Positions 1 to 11,367 of a DNA stretch of 64,000 bases are shown one piece after another. Location: positions 28,742,934 to 28,806,933 of the forward strand of contig OZ026844.1 of assembly GCA_964023205.1 (NCBI GenBank), given 5' to 3'. Origin of the DNA: Lutraria lutraria. Taxonomy: Eukaryota > Mollusca > Bivalvia > Venerida > Mactridae. The notes under the pieces were generated by a model. The model was not told the origin of the DNA. It was given only the letters and a program-made list of their open reading frames with translations, and did no database searches. Within the stretch, counting starts at the first letter, position 1; each line of letters begins with the position of its first letter. The position numbers and the translations under genes were made by a program.

Positions 1-24
1 TTAAAATATTTTAATTTATACATA

Positions 25-209
25 AAGTCAAACCTGTGTAAGCCATCACCTGAGAATAAATTCCACAATGTGAATAAAGGCTGTATGCCATTCTTTTGAA
101 AACCATTGTTAATCATTTAGAACAAAATAACCTTCAAATAAAGGTCACCTGTCAATAAAGGCCATATTTTGTCTTTCCCAAGGGTGGCCTTTGTTCAAAT
201 GTTTGACTG
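25..209. mobile_element. MITE-1, Tc1/mariner-like, copy 1
   Basis: Member of a ~180-bp family with inverted ends CAGTCAAACCTGTGA and internal 'GGCCTTTATT' repeats. Six copies occur in the window. This copy has eroded ends. Confidence 0.6.
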
Positions 210-406
210 TTCTCTTAAATGATGGTAACACAGTCATGGTGAGATGTTTCATGCAAAGATGATTAGCAGGTTGAATATCACATAACAGAAGAATGAATTC
301 AAAGCTTCTACATAAGTAATCAAAGCACTGAAAGTAGCTGAGTAAGTGACGACTATGGAAAGATAACTATTGTTCAGTTTCCAAAAACGAAAAAAAGAGA
401 AATAAC

Positions 407-550
407 CAACCATTCTTTCCGTCCAGATTTGCAGATTTTTTCTGAAGATGTTATCATCAATGGGAAGACGATGAAATGTGAACAATATTGATATACAATC
501 ATGTAATTTCTGTACTTGATGTATCATGTCTGGAATCTGTCTCTCACATG
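407..550 (-). CDS. EPG5: EPG5 coding exon 7
   Basis: It starts after acceptor TATTCCAG with the two bases that complete Ala. It encodes CERQIPDMIHQ, KLHDCISILFTF and LQIWTERMV, aligning with the human LKECISVLFMF and LLWLQKLVSV block. The donor is weak: G|GTTATT (end 407) or ATG|GTTGGT (end 411). Confidence 0.75.
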
Positions 551-2717
551 CTGGAATAGTAAGTAAAAGACTATTCTATGTATGTAGTCGGAATTCACAG
601 AATCAGGGAGATTTTTTACTTCAGGTGAATTTGTCAGGTCTCCATTCTTTACTAAAGAAATCGAATTGCATAGCATTAATGGATCCAATACTATTATGCC
701 AGAATGCCCCAACTTGATATTTTATGTGGATGGACCGACCGACCAACCGACCGACAGAGTGACTCCAATAGACCCCTCTCAAACTTCGTTTGTAGGGGTA
801 TAATAAGTTTTAGGCCATCCTTAAAAAATGTTTGTTTGTAGTAACCATACCCAGAAAATGTTCAGCTGGTATTCATTATTATTACAAAATCCTAAAAAAC
901 ATGTCAGAATGCTTAACAAGAGTGCCAGGTCACAAAATATGCCATTCAAGAACAATTTTTCAAAACGTCAAGGGGCATAACTCAGAAGTGCCTGGGCCGA
1001 TTGGGCTGGTTATCGAACTTGGCCAAGATCTCATGGCCATAAATATTTCCATCAAGTTTGGTGAGGATCTGAATAAAACTCTTTGAATTAGAGAGCGACA
1101 CAGTTGTGGACGCTGCCCGCCCACCGTGGCTGTTCCCATAATATGATCTGTTTTTCAAACGGGCGAATAAAAATTATCCCAGAGTTCAAAAATGTTACCC
1201 CAAACAAAATGTTTTTTTTATAATGGCATTAAACAAATACAAACCAAACACAGGGAAATTCTTTGGAACATCTCGTAACCCAGGTGATGTAGCATATAAG
1301 TTATGTATATAAGATTCTACTTGTAATCTGAAAGAAATAAAAATGGAAAATAGCTTTTAGAATCAGATTTAGAGTGCACATCAAAGAGTTATCGGAAATT
1401 GAATGCTAGCTCAGCTTTCCATAGCCGTCAATAGTTTGATATGGACCAAAGTACTATGTTTTTCTACATCTGCCATGCAATTGTTTAACTAGTTCTGTTC
1501 CATGTCGTAAGTTCAGTTTCTATTGGTACTTTCAGTACTTTGATGTAACATAATGATTACCAAGCACATATTATCAATTTGTAATTTTAAATATCACCAA
1601 TTTTAAAATATCAAAAAAGTTGATTTGCTATATAAGACTCAGGGCCGGTATTCAATAAACATCTTAAGTAATTTTATAACTTAAGTTATATTTTTCCTTA
1701 AATTTGACATTTTCCTTAACTCTTTTGTACTAATATAAAGGAGGAAATCTCAATAACATGATTTTATCTTTGTTCTAAAGATGCCAATTATGAAAATGAT
1801 AATTCATTTTCATACTTTTGACAACTGGTTTACAAACTTTCACCATGAAAACAATTTACAATGGTGAATACGGACCCTGGCCCCTAAGTTACACATAAAA
1901 GTATGGAACTAACAAATGTCTACTTACATACATATATACATACATATATATTTTCTATCAATAATATAGCAAATGCTTTCTACACTTATTGAATACTTTG
2001 AATCATGTCCATCAGGTAAGAGACTGGTACCAAATCATGTGATTATGAATCATGCCAGTGATCTAATCACTGGACAGAAAATATGTGACAGAATTATGCC
2101 ACAGATTGGGTTTGAGTCACAAACTCTGAATCAGGTATTCGTCACTCCACATCAGAATAATGCTACCCACACTTCACACCAATTTTTTCAGTCTGTAACT
2201 AGATACGGCAATTTACGTACCTAGACAGTTGATCAGAATATGAATGAAGAGCTAGTTCATTATGTATCTGGTCTTGTATATTCTTCAAGTTCAAAGTCAT
2301 TCTAGACAAGGCATTGTAGTCAATGTGAGCTTGATAGTATGTATGTGTAGCCGTACAGTGACTATTGTCTCCACATTCACCCTGTAATATATTACATAAA
2401 CATCGTAACAAACAATTCATTATACATTTACCATTAATGCAACATTAAGCTTTAGCAACTTAGCAAACCATGATTAATATCACAGTTAAAACTTTAATAT
2501 AAGTATTATTCATTTTAATGAAATATTAATTCTTTTGACATATGAATGCTTACGTTGTTCCTTGTTTAATACATGATTGTGTAACACTACAGTCGTTTGA
2601 TTCTAATTTAATAAAAGATTTTAACAAAATGCACCAAACTGTCACAATGTATTTTTTGCTACTTTACTGACAAAAGAGCATCGCCATGGCTATAGTGATG
2701 CATATTAATTCTCTCTT

Positions 2718-2748
<31 letters not shown>

Positions 2749-5700
2749 TGTGAGAGTAAAGCATTTGGTGAACATAACTTCATTTACTGATCAAAAACTT
2801 TGTGTTTCTTGCAAAAATTAGAAGATTCATAAGACTATAAAACTTAGTTCACTGGCCGGAATGACAGTTAGATGAAATCATGCTTGTACACTGCAGTCAT
2901 GAAAATTAGTCTCTAAGACAAGTGGACGAGTGGATTTTTACACCTCTGACAATATTTTAGCGAGCAGACACACTTTGAATACTCGGTATACTTACTTTTA
3001 CAGTTTGTGTTTTTGTGTCTGTGATCCAAACCTCACTGTGTGACTTTCTGTACTCTTCTTCGTAACTCTTCAACGCAGCCTCACATTGTGTCAGGTTCTT
3101 CCTTGCTCGCTGGTAATTCATCAAAATCTCATAAAACTCATGGTTCTCCCTCTTCATCTCAGCCTATTTATGAACAACAATTTGAGCATGGTACCAGTAT
3201 GTAAAATATACAATAAATAAATAAATACATAACAAAAAATTAACATTTATATAGCGCAAAATTTATATGATATTCTATTGTGCTTTACAATAAATAGACA
3301 ACAACAGATTTCATGCATGATAAATAGCATATTAATATGATACCCAAGCTGTTATTTCAAAGGAATGAAAATTATATATTCAGAATCATTCAGTAAATCC
3401 ATTAAATCATTTTATATTGCGGCATCCATCATAAATCATGAACACTTTTGAATGAAGTGACTGAATTTTCAACCACCATCTACTTTATAAAACATTACTG
3501 TATACGTCTTAATATTGGCGCTCGTTTTATTTTAGCAATTTTGGCATCGGTACCGCCAAATCTAGACCATGCCAATATAAAACCTCGCCATTAATAAACT
3601 CTAAGACTATTTTGTCAAAGAAAATTAATGTAACTTTTGTTATCAAAAGGTGTTACCAACACTTTTTCACGAAACTATTTGTTTTTTTTAGTATGTTTGT
3701 GCATGTATTATTACTTGTTTACTTTTATCAGTTAAAGTACATGCATTACGTCTATTTCCATACGGTAAACAAGGTAAAATCTAAACGATGCAAACAATAC
3801 AGCTTATTTGTCACACCATATCACACATAAAATTATACCCGATATGAAAACAATATGTGTCAATTTAAGATAAATTATCGAAACAAATATTCACTTTTAG
3901 CCATTGTATAATCCCCAGTTTGATCCCAAGTAGTTACCGACACTTCGGTCTTCAGGTATCTTATTCAATACAGTTTATACATTCCTCACTCGATACGATA
4001 GTAGTTAAGAAGTTATTTAGTAAAATGTTCTAGTTACTTCCCTTGAAAATGGTGGAAACTTATTTTCTTAAGACAAGTGTTTTAATTTTGGCGCTTAAGA
4101 AGACAGGTCATGGTTTTATTTTGGCGATTCGATATGAAACCGCCAAATATAGAACCCGCCAATTCATGAACATCTTAAAAACACCAAATTTTGCACTCGC
4201 AGAAACAAAAACGTATACAGTACACAAAATTTGATAGGTGTTAGAATAGTTTGTACATACAAATATATGCTTCAATGGACATCATACGTTTCAATGTTAA
4301 CAGTAATATTAAAATTATGAAGTACAAAATGTAATCACTACAAGTAATATCACAAATTTTTTATGATCCTTATATTATATGTTAATAAATCAGTGATTTG
4401 TCAGAGGGCAGTCGTATTGGCCCAAGGCCGAGGGCCAATACGACTGTCCCGAGGACAAATAACACGGCCTATATCAAATCACTGATTTATTGACAATTTT
4501 ATTAAATAACTTTATTATCTGAATCAGTTTCATTTTAAATGTTTTCAAACCACATGAATAGCGAATTACTTATACAAGATTTCAGCTAAAATCTATATCA
4601 CTTTTTGGCCCTGCTCTAGCAGCTACTCAAATTGCTTAATATGCGGGCCAATATCTATATCACTTTTCGGCCCCGGGCTGGAAAGTGATATAGATATTGG
4701 CCCGCTTATTGGAAATGCCACGGCATTATTACGCCAGGCAGTAAACAAGTTACAAGGCTGATAATAAATAGTTATTTAATAATGAGAATGATAGTATTAT
4801 AATATCTACCTGAATGAACTGATCTATGTAAGCCTGGTTGTTTTCAAGTTTGGCATTATAGTACAATGTGTTCAGCTGTTCCTGGGTTAAAGGTTGAAAT
4901 TCGTCTCTACGTTCAGCTACAACAGGTTTGTGGGCTATCACATGCATATCTTGCCTTGGTTTTAAATCTGCCTCCAAAGGGGCGGAGCTAACAACTTCGT
5001 GTACAGCAGCATTTTGGTCTTTAATAATAACATCCTGAGTTCTAACAACTTCTTGTCTGGCATTCAGTTCTTCTGTACATGTACCAGTTAATTCAACATT
5101 TGATGATGGTTTGGCACCTGTAACTACTACATTTTCTGTGTCAGTTACATCATGAGTATTGCCATCTTCAGATAAACGTTCTACTTGAATATTATCAGTT
5201 TTTTCTGTTTCTGAATCATGTAATTCAGGACCAACATCAGCAATAACATCAGTTCTTACTTCAACATTTTTGGTTGTTTCAGTCTGTAAATACAATAACA
5301 TTTATAAGTACATTCAAATGTTAGATATGACTGGAATTGTATCCCATATAAAATGGGTTAATCAACAATTAACTGCCATTTTATCATTTAAAGAAAGGCA
5401 TTCATTTGTACTGTGAATGTTTAACCAAAAGATGGGAGATACATTTAAAGTGTTATATATTTGTCAATAAATGAATGTGATACAGCTTAAAAGTTAAAAC
5501 TATCAGGAAGTAGTTTTATCAGTATAACTTCCATATGCTATAGAATATAGATACTAGCGTACTTGCAATAATGTGAGGATGATAAATATCATGTCCTGTG
5601 TTATCATCAAATATACAAATGTATTAAAATCTAGAGACAATGCAATAAATGTGCAGTAAATACAGCAAAAAAAATCACAGGTATTTCTTTCAGAATGGCC

Positions 5701-8700
5701 TCTCCAGAAACAAGAGGGCCAAGATGGCCCTATATCGCTCACATGACAATCACTGTTCACTCATTAAAACATTGTTTTGAACCGGTGACCTAGTTTTTGA
5801 CCCCAGACAACCTATGTTCGAATTTGTCTTACATATCATTAAGACAAACAGTCTGACTAGGTTTGGTGAAGATACGATCAAAATTTGACATCTACAGTGT
5901 TAATAAGGTTTTCCTAAGATTTGACCTTGTGACCCTTGGTTTTTGACCCTAGGTGACCCATATTTGAACTTGTCCTTAATATCATTAAGACAAACAATCT
6001 GACAAGGTTTGGCTAAGATCCAATCAAAAACATGACATTTAGAGCTTTTACAAGATTTTTACCTAAGATTTGACCTTGTGACCCAGTTTTTGAACCCGGC
6101 TGACCCATGTTCATCCTTGACCCACATATCATTGAGGCAAACATTTTGACAAGGTTTGGTGAAGATCCAATTAAAACTGTGACATCTACAGTGTTAACAA
6201 AGTTTTCCTAAGATTTGACCTGGTGACCTAGTTATTGACCCCAGATGACCCATATTTGAACTTGTCCTTAATATCATTAAGACAAACAATCTGACAAGGT
6301 TTGGCTAAGATCCAATCAAAAACATGACATTTAGAGCTTTTACAAGATTTTTACCTAAGATTTGACCTTGTGACCCAGTTTTTGAACCCGGCTGACCCAT
6401 GTTCATCCTTGACCCACATATCATTGAGGCAAACATTTTGACAAGGTTTGGTGAAGATCCAATTAAAACTGTGACATCTACAGTGTTAACAAAGTTTTCC
6501 TAAGATTTGACCTGGTGACCTAGTTATTGACCCCAGATGACCCATATTTATACTTGACCGTTATATCATTAAAACAAACGATTTGACAAAGTTTGGTGAA
6601 GATCCAATAATAACTGTGAAATCTACAGTGTTAACATGGTTTTTCATAAGATTTGACCTAGCGACCTAGTTTTTGACCCAAGATGACCCATGTTCGAACT
6701 CGTCCAAGATATTATGAAGACAAACATTCTGACAAGGTTTCATGATCATCCAATCAAAACAGTGACTTCTAGAGTGTTCACAAGGTTTTCCAGCAATTTG
6801 CCCTAGTGACCTAATTTTACTACAGAAATGACCCATTATCAAACTTGACCTACATATTATTAAAATAAACATTCTGACAAAGTTTCATGAAGATAAAGTC
6901 AAAACAGTGATTTCTAAAGTGTTCACAAGGTTTTCCCTTATTTGGCCCTGGTGACCTAGTTTTTGACCCCAAATGGCCCAATATCGAACTCGTCCGAGAT
7001 TTTGTTGATATTACCGTTCTGACCCAGTTTTGCTAAAATTGAGCCAAAAATGTGGCCCCTAGTGTGGTCACAACAAAAAGTTTGACGACGCACACCGCAT
7101 GACGCACGACGCCGGACGGAGAGTGATCCTAATAGCTCACTTTGTCACTTTGTGACATGTGAGCTAAAAACAGATCGTAATAAATAAAAATAATAACCAA
7201 AGATTGAGTTACCTGTTGTTCTTCCAAGACTAATTGATGAAGTTGCTCTGATATGTCGGGGTATAAATTTCTTTCAGTAAGTTTGTCCTTCTGCCCATCA
7301 GTTTCTTCAGGATAATTACTAACACTTACATCTACAGAAGTAGAAGGTACTGCATCCTCCACTTTAATGATACTTTCTGTGTTTCTGTTATCTTCGTCCA
7401 CATTTTTATCCCCTTCAAGTTGTGAATTTGTCTTAGATTCAAGGTCATTCACTGTATCACTGTCTATATTGTCTTTCAGCTTATTCTCACTCTCATGCAA
7501 GAGTTCAACATTTTCTTCTTCATATTTGTCTTTCACACCATTTTGAACTTCAGTATGTGCACTTGTTTTGTCAAGTTCATCTTTATCACATTCAGACTCA
7601 GCTGTTTGTACATTACCAGATTCATTTTGTACATCAGTATTGTCAACAGATGTCTCTTTCAGCAGATTTTGTAGATCAGAAACATCCGGAATGCCAGCAG
7701 AAATATCTGATTCACTTTCAGTAGGTTGTTCTGATGTTTTCTTTACCTAGAATTAATACCCACAATGATTAACATTTGATAAAGAACTCACATATCCTTT
7801 ATTCTGCTACATTTATTTCAATATCTAGGATGTTTTCGAATCATGTTGAAAAGTAAATAAAAGGTGAGGTACAGATATATACATTAAATGAACATGAGGT
7901 GTTATTGTTATGTCCATGCTGACAACAGTTGCAATTCAATATGTTCAGTAGTGAAAATATATATCATGCACAACAAATACATTTAATTCATAGATCATAT
8001 ATTCCCATAACTACAGTCTACATGTATATCACTGGAGAATTCTGACATTTCAAAACATATTTGTTTACGAATAGCTGTAAAAATTCAAATATCACCACCA
8101 TTCTAGTCAAAATTTCTTCTAACAGAAATGTGACCCAAAAAAGTAACTTTATAAAAAATGTGAAACTGAATACTGTAGCGAGAACTGAGACATTGTGTCA
8201 ACACATCATAGTTTACTATACATGTGTAATATTTTCACACATAACACTTGGAAAGCATACATGTTCTCTTTTTAGTTTAATTGTTACATTTTTCTTCTTT
8301 TTACATTTATAGAATCATGTAGAAAATACTTCTTGTCAGGGGAAAATGAAGCAAATTTTGCAGGGAAATTGCCCATATAACATTATGAGTCAGTAAATAC
8401 AATGTATAGGGCTTAAATTAAAATTAAGTTTGTTTGCCCTTACCGACCGACCCAAAAAAACCATGCCGACTCAAAAAAAATTATTGCAAAATCTGGGAGA
8501 ACTTTATTTTTATACTTGTGAAAATATACATGTACTCAGTGCTTTCGATAAACATTTAAAGTAGGTATCATTTGAAAATTGAAGTAATGAAGGGAAACAA
8601 TAATGTGAGTTAAGGCACTGAGTATATGACTGTTATGGTTGATTAAAGCACACAATAAATGGTTGTGTGGTAGCAGAATACACAAAATGAATATAGAATG

Positions 8701-10669
8701 CATCAAGATAGAAGTGTTATTTCAGAAATAAAATAAAATATTTTTCCTACCTACCGACCCTCTTCTAAAATTCAGGGTCGGTAAAGGGCAAACCAACATA
8801 TTTTTAATTTAGGCCTAGCGAAAAAATCACTTGTAGAAGATAATCTTTATAGGCAAGACATGCTGTCCGACATTCTTCAGATAAGAATATTGGCGTACCG
8901 CTAGTCAAAACTAATTAGGCTATCTGCGATGGGAAAACATTTCTTTATTTGTCCCCGTCCAGTCCAAATTAATTTTATACGATCGACCAACAGGATTAGC
9001 AAGGCTAAATACACGTATCTGTGTTACACAAAATATACAATAATTTAAACAGAGATGAATCACAAATTATTCTGTATTCATAGCAGATTAATACAGAATA
9101 TTACTCAAACAGATAAGAAAATAATTAACACAAATCATAATGTTCACTACGATCAGCTGTTTAAAACTGAAAGTAGAAAATGGGATGTTTAAATAAGAAT
9201 TTAGACAGGTAACAGACGCGACATTGTGTTCATTTGATTTCATGCTTCCAATCAACAGAAACTTCAATTGATTTGTTAACCTGATAAATTACCAAAAATA
9301 AATCAAGACTATGTGGGACACAGGTGCCTGACGAATCTGGTCTGACACGCCCCCAATATACACCTTATAAATACAAGGTATGCAACGAGTCGTTTTTCCG
9401 ACCTCATACTGTCCCGAAATAATGATCAACTGAGAATACAAATGAAGTCCTATGAGCAAATAAACTTATTCAGTCGGCGCTTAAATAATTATTCTTTCTA
9501 TTGAACACATTTTTTTATTTCAAAACGAACTTAAAAGCAACGTTTTAGTCTCAGTTTCTACGAAATATTGCCGTTTTTTTGAAAATCGAGTTAAACCTGT
9601 CCCCTAGATTTCACGCTTTCACTCATCATTTTGGCGTTTTTTCCGGAGATTTATACGGAAAACATGCGTGTTTTGGCATGTACGTATTTCTTCGATGTTG
9701 TGGCACTAATTGCAGGTATAAAGACAATCCTACCTGGTTAACTAATCGCAATAATCGTTAATTTCTACAAATAATCAGTCCTTTCGTTGACACAACGTCC
9801 ATTTTGACCGAAGTAGTCCGCATTATTTAATTATTCATGTAAACTATCACATCATTGGTCAACAATAAAAAGAAGTCACATGTGTTTTAACTACAACCAA
9901 TGAAAATGTTTGTTTATAACTTCATGTGACGTCAGCTTTACATGTGGACTTGTTCGATCAAAATGGCCGTTGTGTCAGCGAAAGGATAGTTTATTTGTAG
10001 AAATTAACAATTATTGCGATTAGTTAACCAGGTAGGATTGTCTTTATACCTGCAATTAGTGCCGAAACATCAAAGAAATACGTACATGCCAAAACACGCA
10101 TGTTTTCCGTATAAATCTCCGGAAAAAACGCCAAAATGATGAGTGAAAGCGTGAAATCTAGGGGACAGGTTTAACTCGATTTTCCAAAAAATGGCAATAT
10201 TTCGTAGAAACAGAGCCTAAAACGTTGCTTTTAAGTTCGTTTTGAAATAAAAAAATGTGTTTAATAGGAAGAATAATTATTTAAGCGCCGACTGAATAAG
10301 TTTATTTGCTCATAGGACTTCGTTTGTATTCTCAGTTGATCATTATTTCGGGACAGTATGAGGTCGGAAAAACGACTCGTTGCATACCTTGTATTTATAA
10401 TGTGTATATTGGGGGCGTGTCAGACCAGATTCGTCAGGCACCTGTGATGTGGGACATGGATGATCGTCGTCTTTTTGCGCAGTTCCTACAGTAAAAAAAG
10501 TTAGAATAATTTCGGTGAACAGACATATTGCATTTAAAACCTCTCAAACACGTATTTCTAAAATGATAAACAATCATTCAATGAACGCAAGTGATTCACA
10601 GGAACAAAAAGAACATAAATATCTACAAACCTTGTTTTTATGTTTCACAGGTCGAGCTGCTTCAGCCAT
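407..10669 (-). CDS. EPG5: EPG5, 5' seven coding exons (partial gene)
   Basis: EPG5 (ectopic P-granules 5) is a large cytosolic coiled-coil protein. In animals it acts as a RAB7 effector that tethers autophagosomes to late endosomes and lysosomes and promotes SNARE-mediated fusion. Seven exons join with matching phases: 10669-10631, 7746-7213, 5283-4810, 3163-2996, 2381-2221, 1327-1245 and 550-~407. They give about 530 residues from MAEAARPVKHKNK onward. Signatures recalled from vertebrate EPG5 appear in order: LYPDISEQL, FQPLTQEQL, HEFYEILMNY, LALHSYSDQLSR-LQVESYI and KLHDCISILF. The segment between the N-terminus and LYP is acidic and low in complexity, as in vertebrates. The rest of the protein (over 2500 residues in human) lies left of the window. 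The gene is head-to-head with HDAC11 about 4.9 kb away. Identification rests on remembered homologue sequence; phases and splice sites are seen directly. Confidence 0.9.
720..805 (-). mobile_element. Helentron-like terminal fragment (family D)
   Basis: In reverse orientation it shows a palindromic end with CAAACGAAGTTTG flanked by CCCC/GGGG, then a GGTC microsatellite. The same module lies at 39341-39430. Only the end module is recognised. Confidence 0.4.
812..925 (+). repeat. Dispersed repeat E, copy 1
   Basis: Shares 'GCCATCC-TAAAAAATG-TTGTTTG', 'TACCCAGA-AATG' and 'CAGAATGCTT' blocks with 20808-20945 and 29137-29260. It is a degenerate interspersed repeat of unknown class. Confidence 0.4.
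1245..1327 (-). CDS. EPG5: EPG5 coding exon 6
   Basis: 83 nt after acceptor TTTCTTTCAG. The first base completes the split Arg, followed by LQVESYIHNLYATSPGL and KNFPVF, and one base is left before donor GTTTGT. LQVESYI is the expected EPG5 continuation. The exon is too short to stand out as an open frame and was found by phase and motif. Confidence 0.8.
1385..1560. repeat. Dispersed repeat F, copy 1
   Basis: Aligns with 48830-49010: both carry 'CATC-GCCATGCAA', 'AACT-GTTC-TGTC-CATG' and end near 'TTTCAGTACTTTGAT'. Unclassified. Confidence 0.4.
1922..1952. repeat. TACA/TATA microsatellite
   Basis: Simple repeat of TACATACATATATA blocks in an EPG5 intron. Confidence 0.7.
2221..2381 (-). CDS. 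EPG5: EPG5 coding exon 5
   Basis: 161 nt, starting phase 0 after ATTACAG and leaving two bases (AG) before donor GTACGT. It encodes GECGDNSHC onward to LALHSYSDQLS plus a split Arg, matching the LALHSYTSVLSR segment recalled from human EPG5. Confidence 0.85.
2710..2750. repeat. CT microsatellite
   Basis: Runs of CTCTCT interrupted by CTTT, in an EPG5 intron. Confidence 0.9.
2996..3163 (-). CDS. EPG5: EPG5 coding exon 4
   Basis: 168 nt, phase 0, donor AAA|GTAAGT. It encodes AEMKRENHEFYEILMNYQ and a following Glu/Lys-rich helix. Two acceptors 6 nt apart (before GCTGAG or before ATG) are both in frame, so two residues are uncertain (NAGNAG-like choice). Confidence 0.85.
3225..3300 (+). repeat. 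Retroelement 3'-end-like repeat fragment
   Basis: 'ATTTATATAGCGCAAAA' and 'TGCTTTACAATAA' resemble tails common in marine-invertebrate SINEs and LINEs. Only this short piece is recognisable. Confidence 0.3.
3498..4220. mobile_element. TA-flanked non-autonomous DNA transposon
   Basis: Inverted ends CTGTATACGT at 3498 and 4211-4220, bounded by TA at 3496-3497 and 4221-4222. Internal GGCG/CGCC and 'ACCGCCAAAT' motifs repeat in both arms. There is no transposase. It sits in the EPG5 intron between exons 3 and 4. The TA target site suggests a Tc1/mariner relative. Confidence 0.6.
4382..4495. repeat. Nested inverted-repeat element
   Basis: Outer arms AATAAATCAGTGATTTG and CAAATCACTGATTTATT enclose an inner hairpin GTCGTATTGGCCC/GGGCCAATACGAC. 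It is probably a small palindromic MITE. Confidence 0.6.
4643..4705. repeat. Long hairpin
   Basis: Arms of about 28 bp pair GCGGGCCAATATCTATATC and its complement around CGGCCCCGGG. This is almost certainly a transposon end or MITE. Confidence 0.65.
4810..5283 (-). CDS. EPG5: EPG5 coding exon 3
   Basis: 474 nt, phase 0 at both ends, acceptor TTTACAG and donor CAG|GTAGAT. It encodes 158 residues: an acidic, Thr/Val-rich spacer, then FQPLTQEQLNTLYYN and ENNQAYIDQFIQ, matching the vertebrate EPG5 block that precedes the coiled coil. Confidence 0.85.
5710..7170 (-). mobile_element. Helentron-like (HINE/pearl-type) element, family A, copy 1
   Basis: In reverse orientation the 5' end is a palindrome (AGCTCAC ... 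GTCAC AAA GTGAC ... GTGAGCT). Next come about nine diverged ~146-bp tandem monomers, then GTCATGTGAGCGATA, which repeats the 5' GCTCACATG as an inverted subterminal repeat, then the hairpin GGGCC-ATCTT-GGCCC and TCTTG. This architecture matches helentron-associated elements described in oysters. A second copy is at 26031-27173. It lies in the EPG5 intron between exons 2 and 3, and its short open frames are repeat-derived. Confidence 0.65.
5961..6544. repeat. 292-bp tandem duplication inside family A element
   Basis: Two adjacent copies (5961-6252 and 6253-6544) appear identical by eye. Each is two 146-bp monomers. The duplication is absent from the copy at 26 kb. Confidence 0.8.
7213..7746 (-). 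CDS. EPG5: EPG5 coding exon 2
   Basis: 534 nt, phase 0 at both ends, acceptor TTCTAG and donor CAG|GTAACT. It encodes 178 residues rich in Glu, Asp, Ser and Thr, ending with LYPDISEQLHQLVLEEQQ. The LYP motif is the first recognisable conserved EPG5 block; the rest looks disordered and fast-evolving. Confidence 0.85.
8407..8817. mobile_element. MITE with ~40-bp inverted ends
   Basis: Left arm TAGGGCTTAAATTAAAAT ... GTTTGCCCTTACCGACC and its complement at the right end (8776-8817) bound about 410 bp without coding potential. A partial relative lies near 63235-63345. Intron 1 of EPG5. Confidence 0.65.
9319..10446. mobile_element. Foldback DNA transposon with ~490-bp inverted arms
   Basis: The arms 9319-~9815 and ~9945-10446 are near-perfect inverted copies around a ~130-bp loop that itself contains further inverted pieces. 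The ends begin CACAGGTGCCTGACGAATC. An 8-bp direct repeat ATGTGGGA flanks both sides (9311-9318 and 10447-10454). No transposase is seen. An 8-bp target duplication fits hAT, P or Merlin; the long arms resemble foldback or Mutator-like elements. It lies in EPG5 intron 1. Confidence 0.85.
10631..10669 (-). CDS. EPG5: EPG5 coding exon 1
   Basis: Thirteen codons (MAEAARPVKHKNK) start at an ATG in good context (AAAATGG) and end at donor AAG|GTTTGT, phase 0. Human EPG5 also begins MAEA followed by a basic stretch. Confidence 0.75.
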
Positions 10670-11332
10670 TTTCTTTGTTTTTATCACATGATCAAGATTT
10701 AAATATAGAATAATGTATAAAACACGGCGATCTTCATATGATATCAGGATCCACAAGAGTACGACGCAAATAAATGCTTTTTTGGACAACTTTTTACGAC
10801 CGGTGACAAGATATAAGATGGTCTTTCTGGAAAAAATACAGTATATATTAATTTAACCGGTATAGATAAAAAATAATAGTTTTAGTTGTTTGAGAACAAT
10901 TTCTAAGGTAATATTCTTCCCTTTTAAAGGCGCAACTCTCGCTGGGTATTTGTGGGTTGGCTATGTAAACTGATATGCCCAATACTACATGTCAGCAGAG
11001 ACGTATAATACAAGAGATAGGCAACTACCCGAAATCTCCCAATATCTCGTATGTCAATCGCGATATTTAGCGTGATCGCTCAGTTCGGTATATAGTACGT
11101 CTACACGGTACGAGTCCGGATAGTGTTGTCGATTATACAGTATTTATAAATAATGGCAATTCGGAAAGGGCATGCGAGTGACATTATCGAAAACAAAAAG
11201 ACTGTCAGAATTTAGTGTCTTTAATATATCTATGCTGTTTTCGACTATACAATATGACCGATTTTTTATTGATGCTTGGGTACAATGTGGATTATTCTGT
11301 TTAGCGACATAAAATAATTTCCTTAAAAAAAT

Positions 11333-11367
11333 CAGGGATGCTATATATATGTAATATAGCATCCCTG
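11333..11367. repeat. 35-bp near-perfect palindrome
   Basis: CAGGGATGCTATAT and its complement ATATAGCATCCCTG meet around TATGTA. A looser version (GCAGGGAC ... AGCATCCCTGG) is at 15138-15182. Confidence 0.7.

Noticed and set aside
1973..2224. 83-codon plus-strand frame overlapping EPG5 exon 5
   Set aside because: No recognised domain; it begins in intron and runs into the antisense of a confirmed exon.
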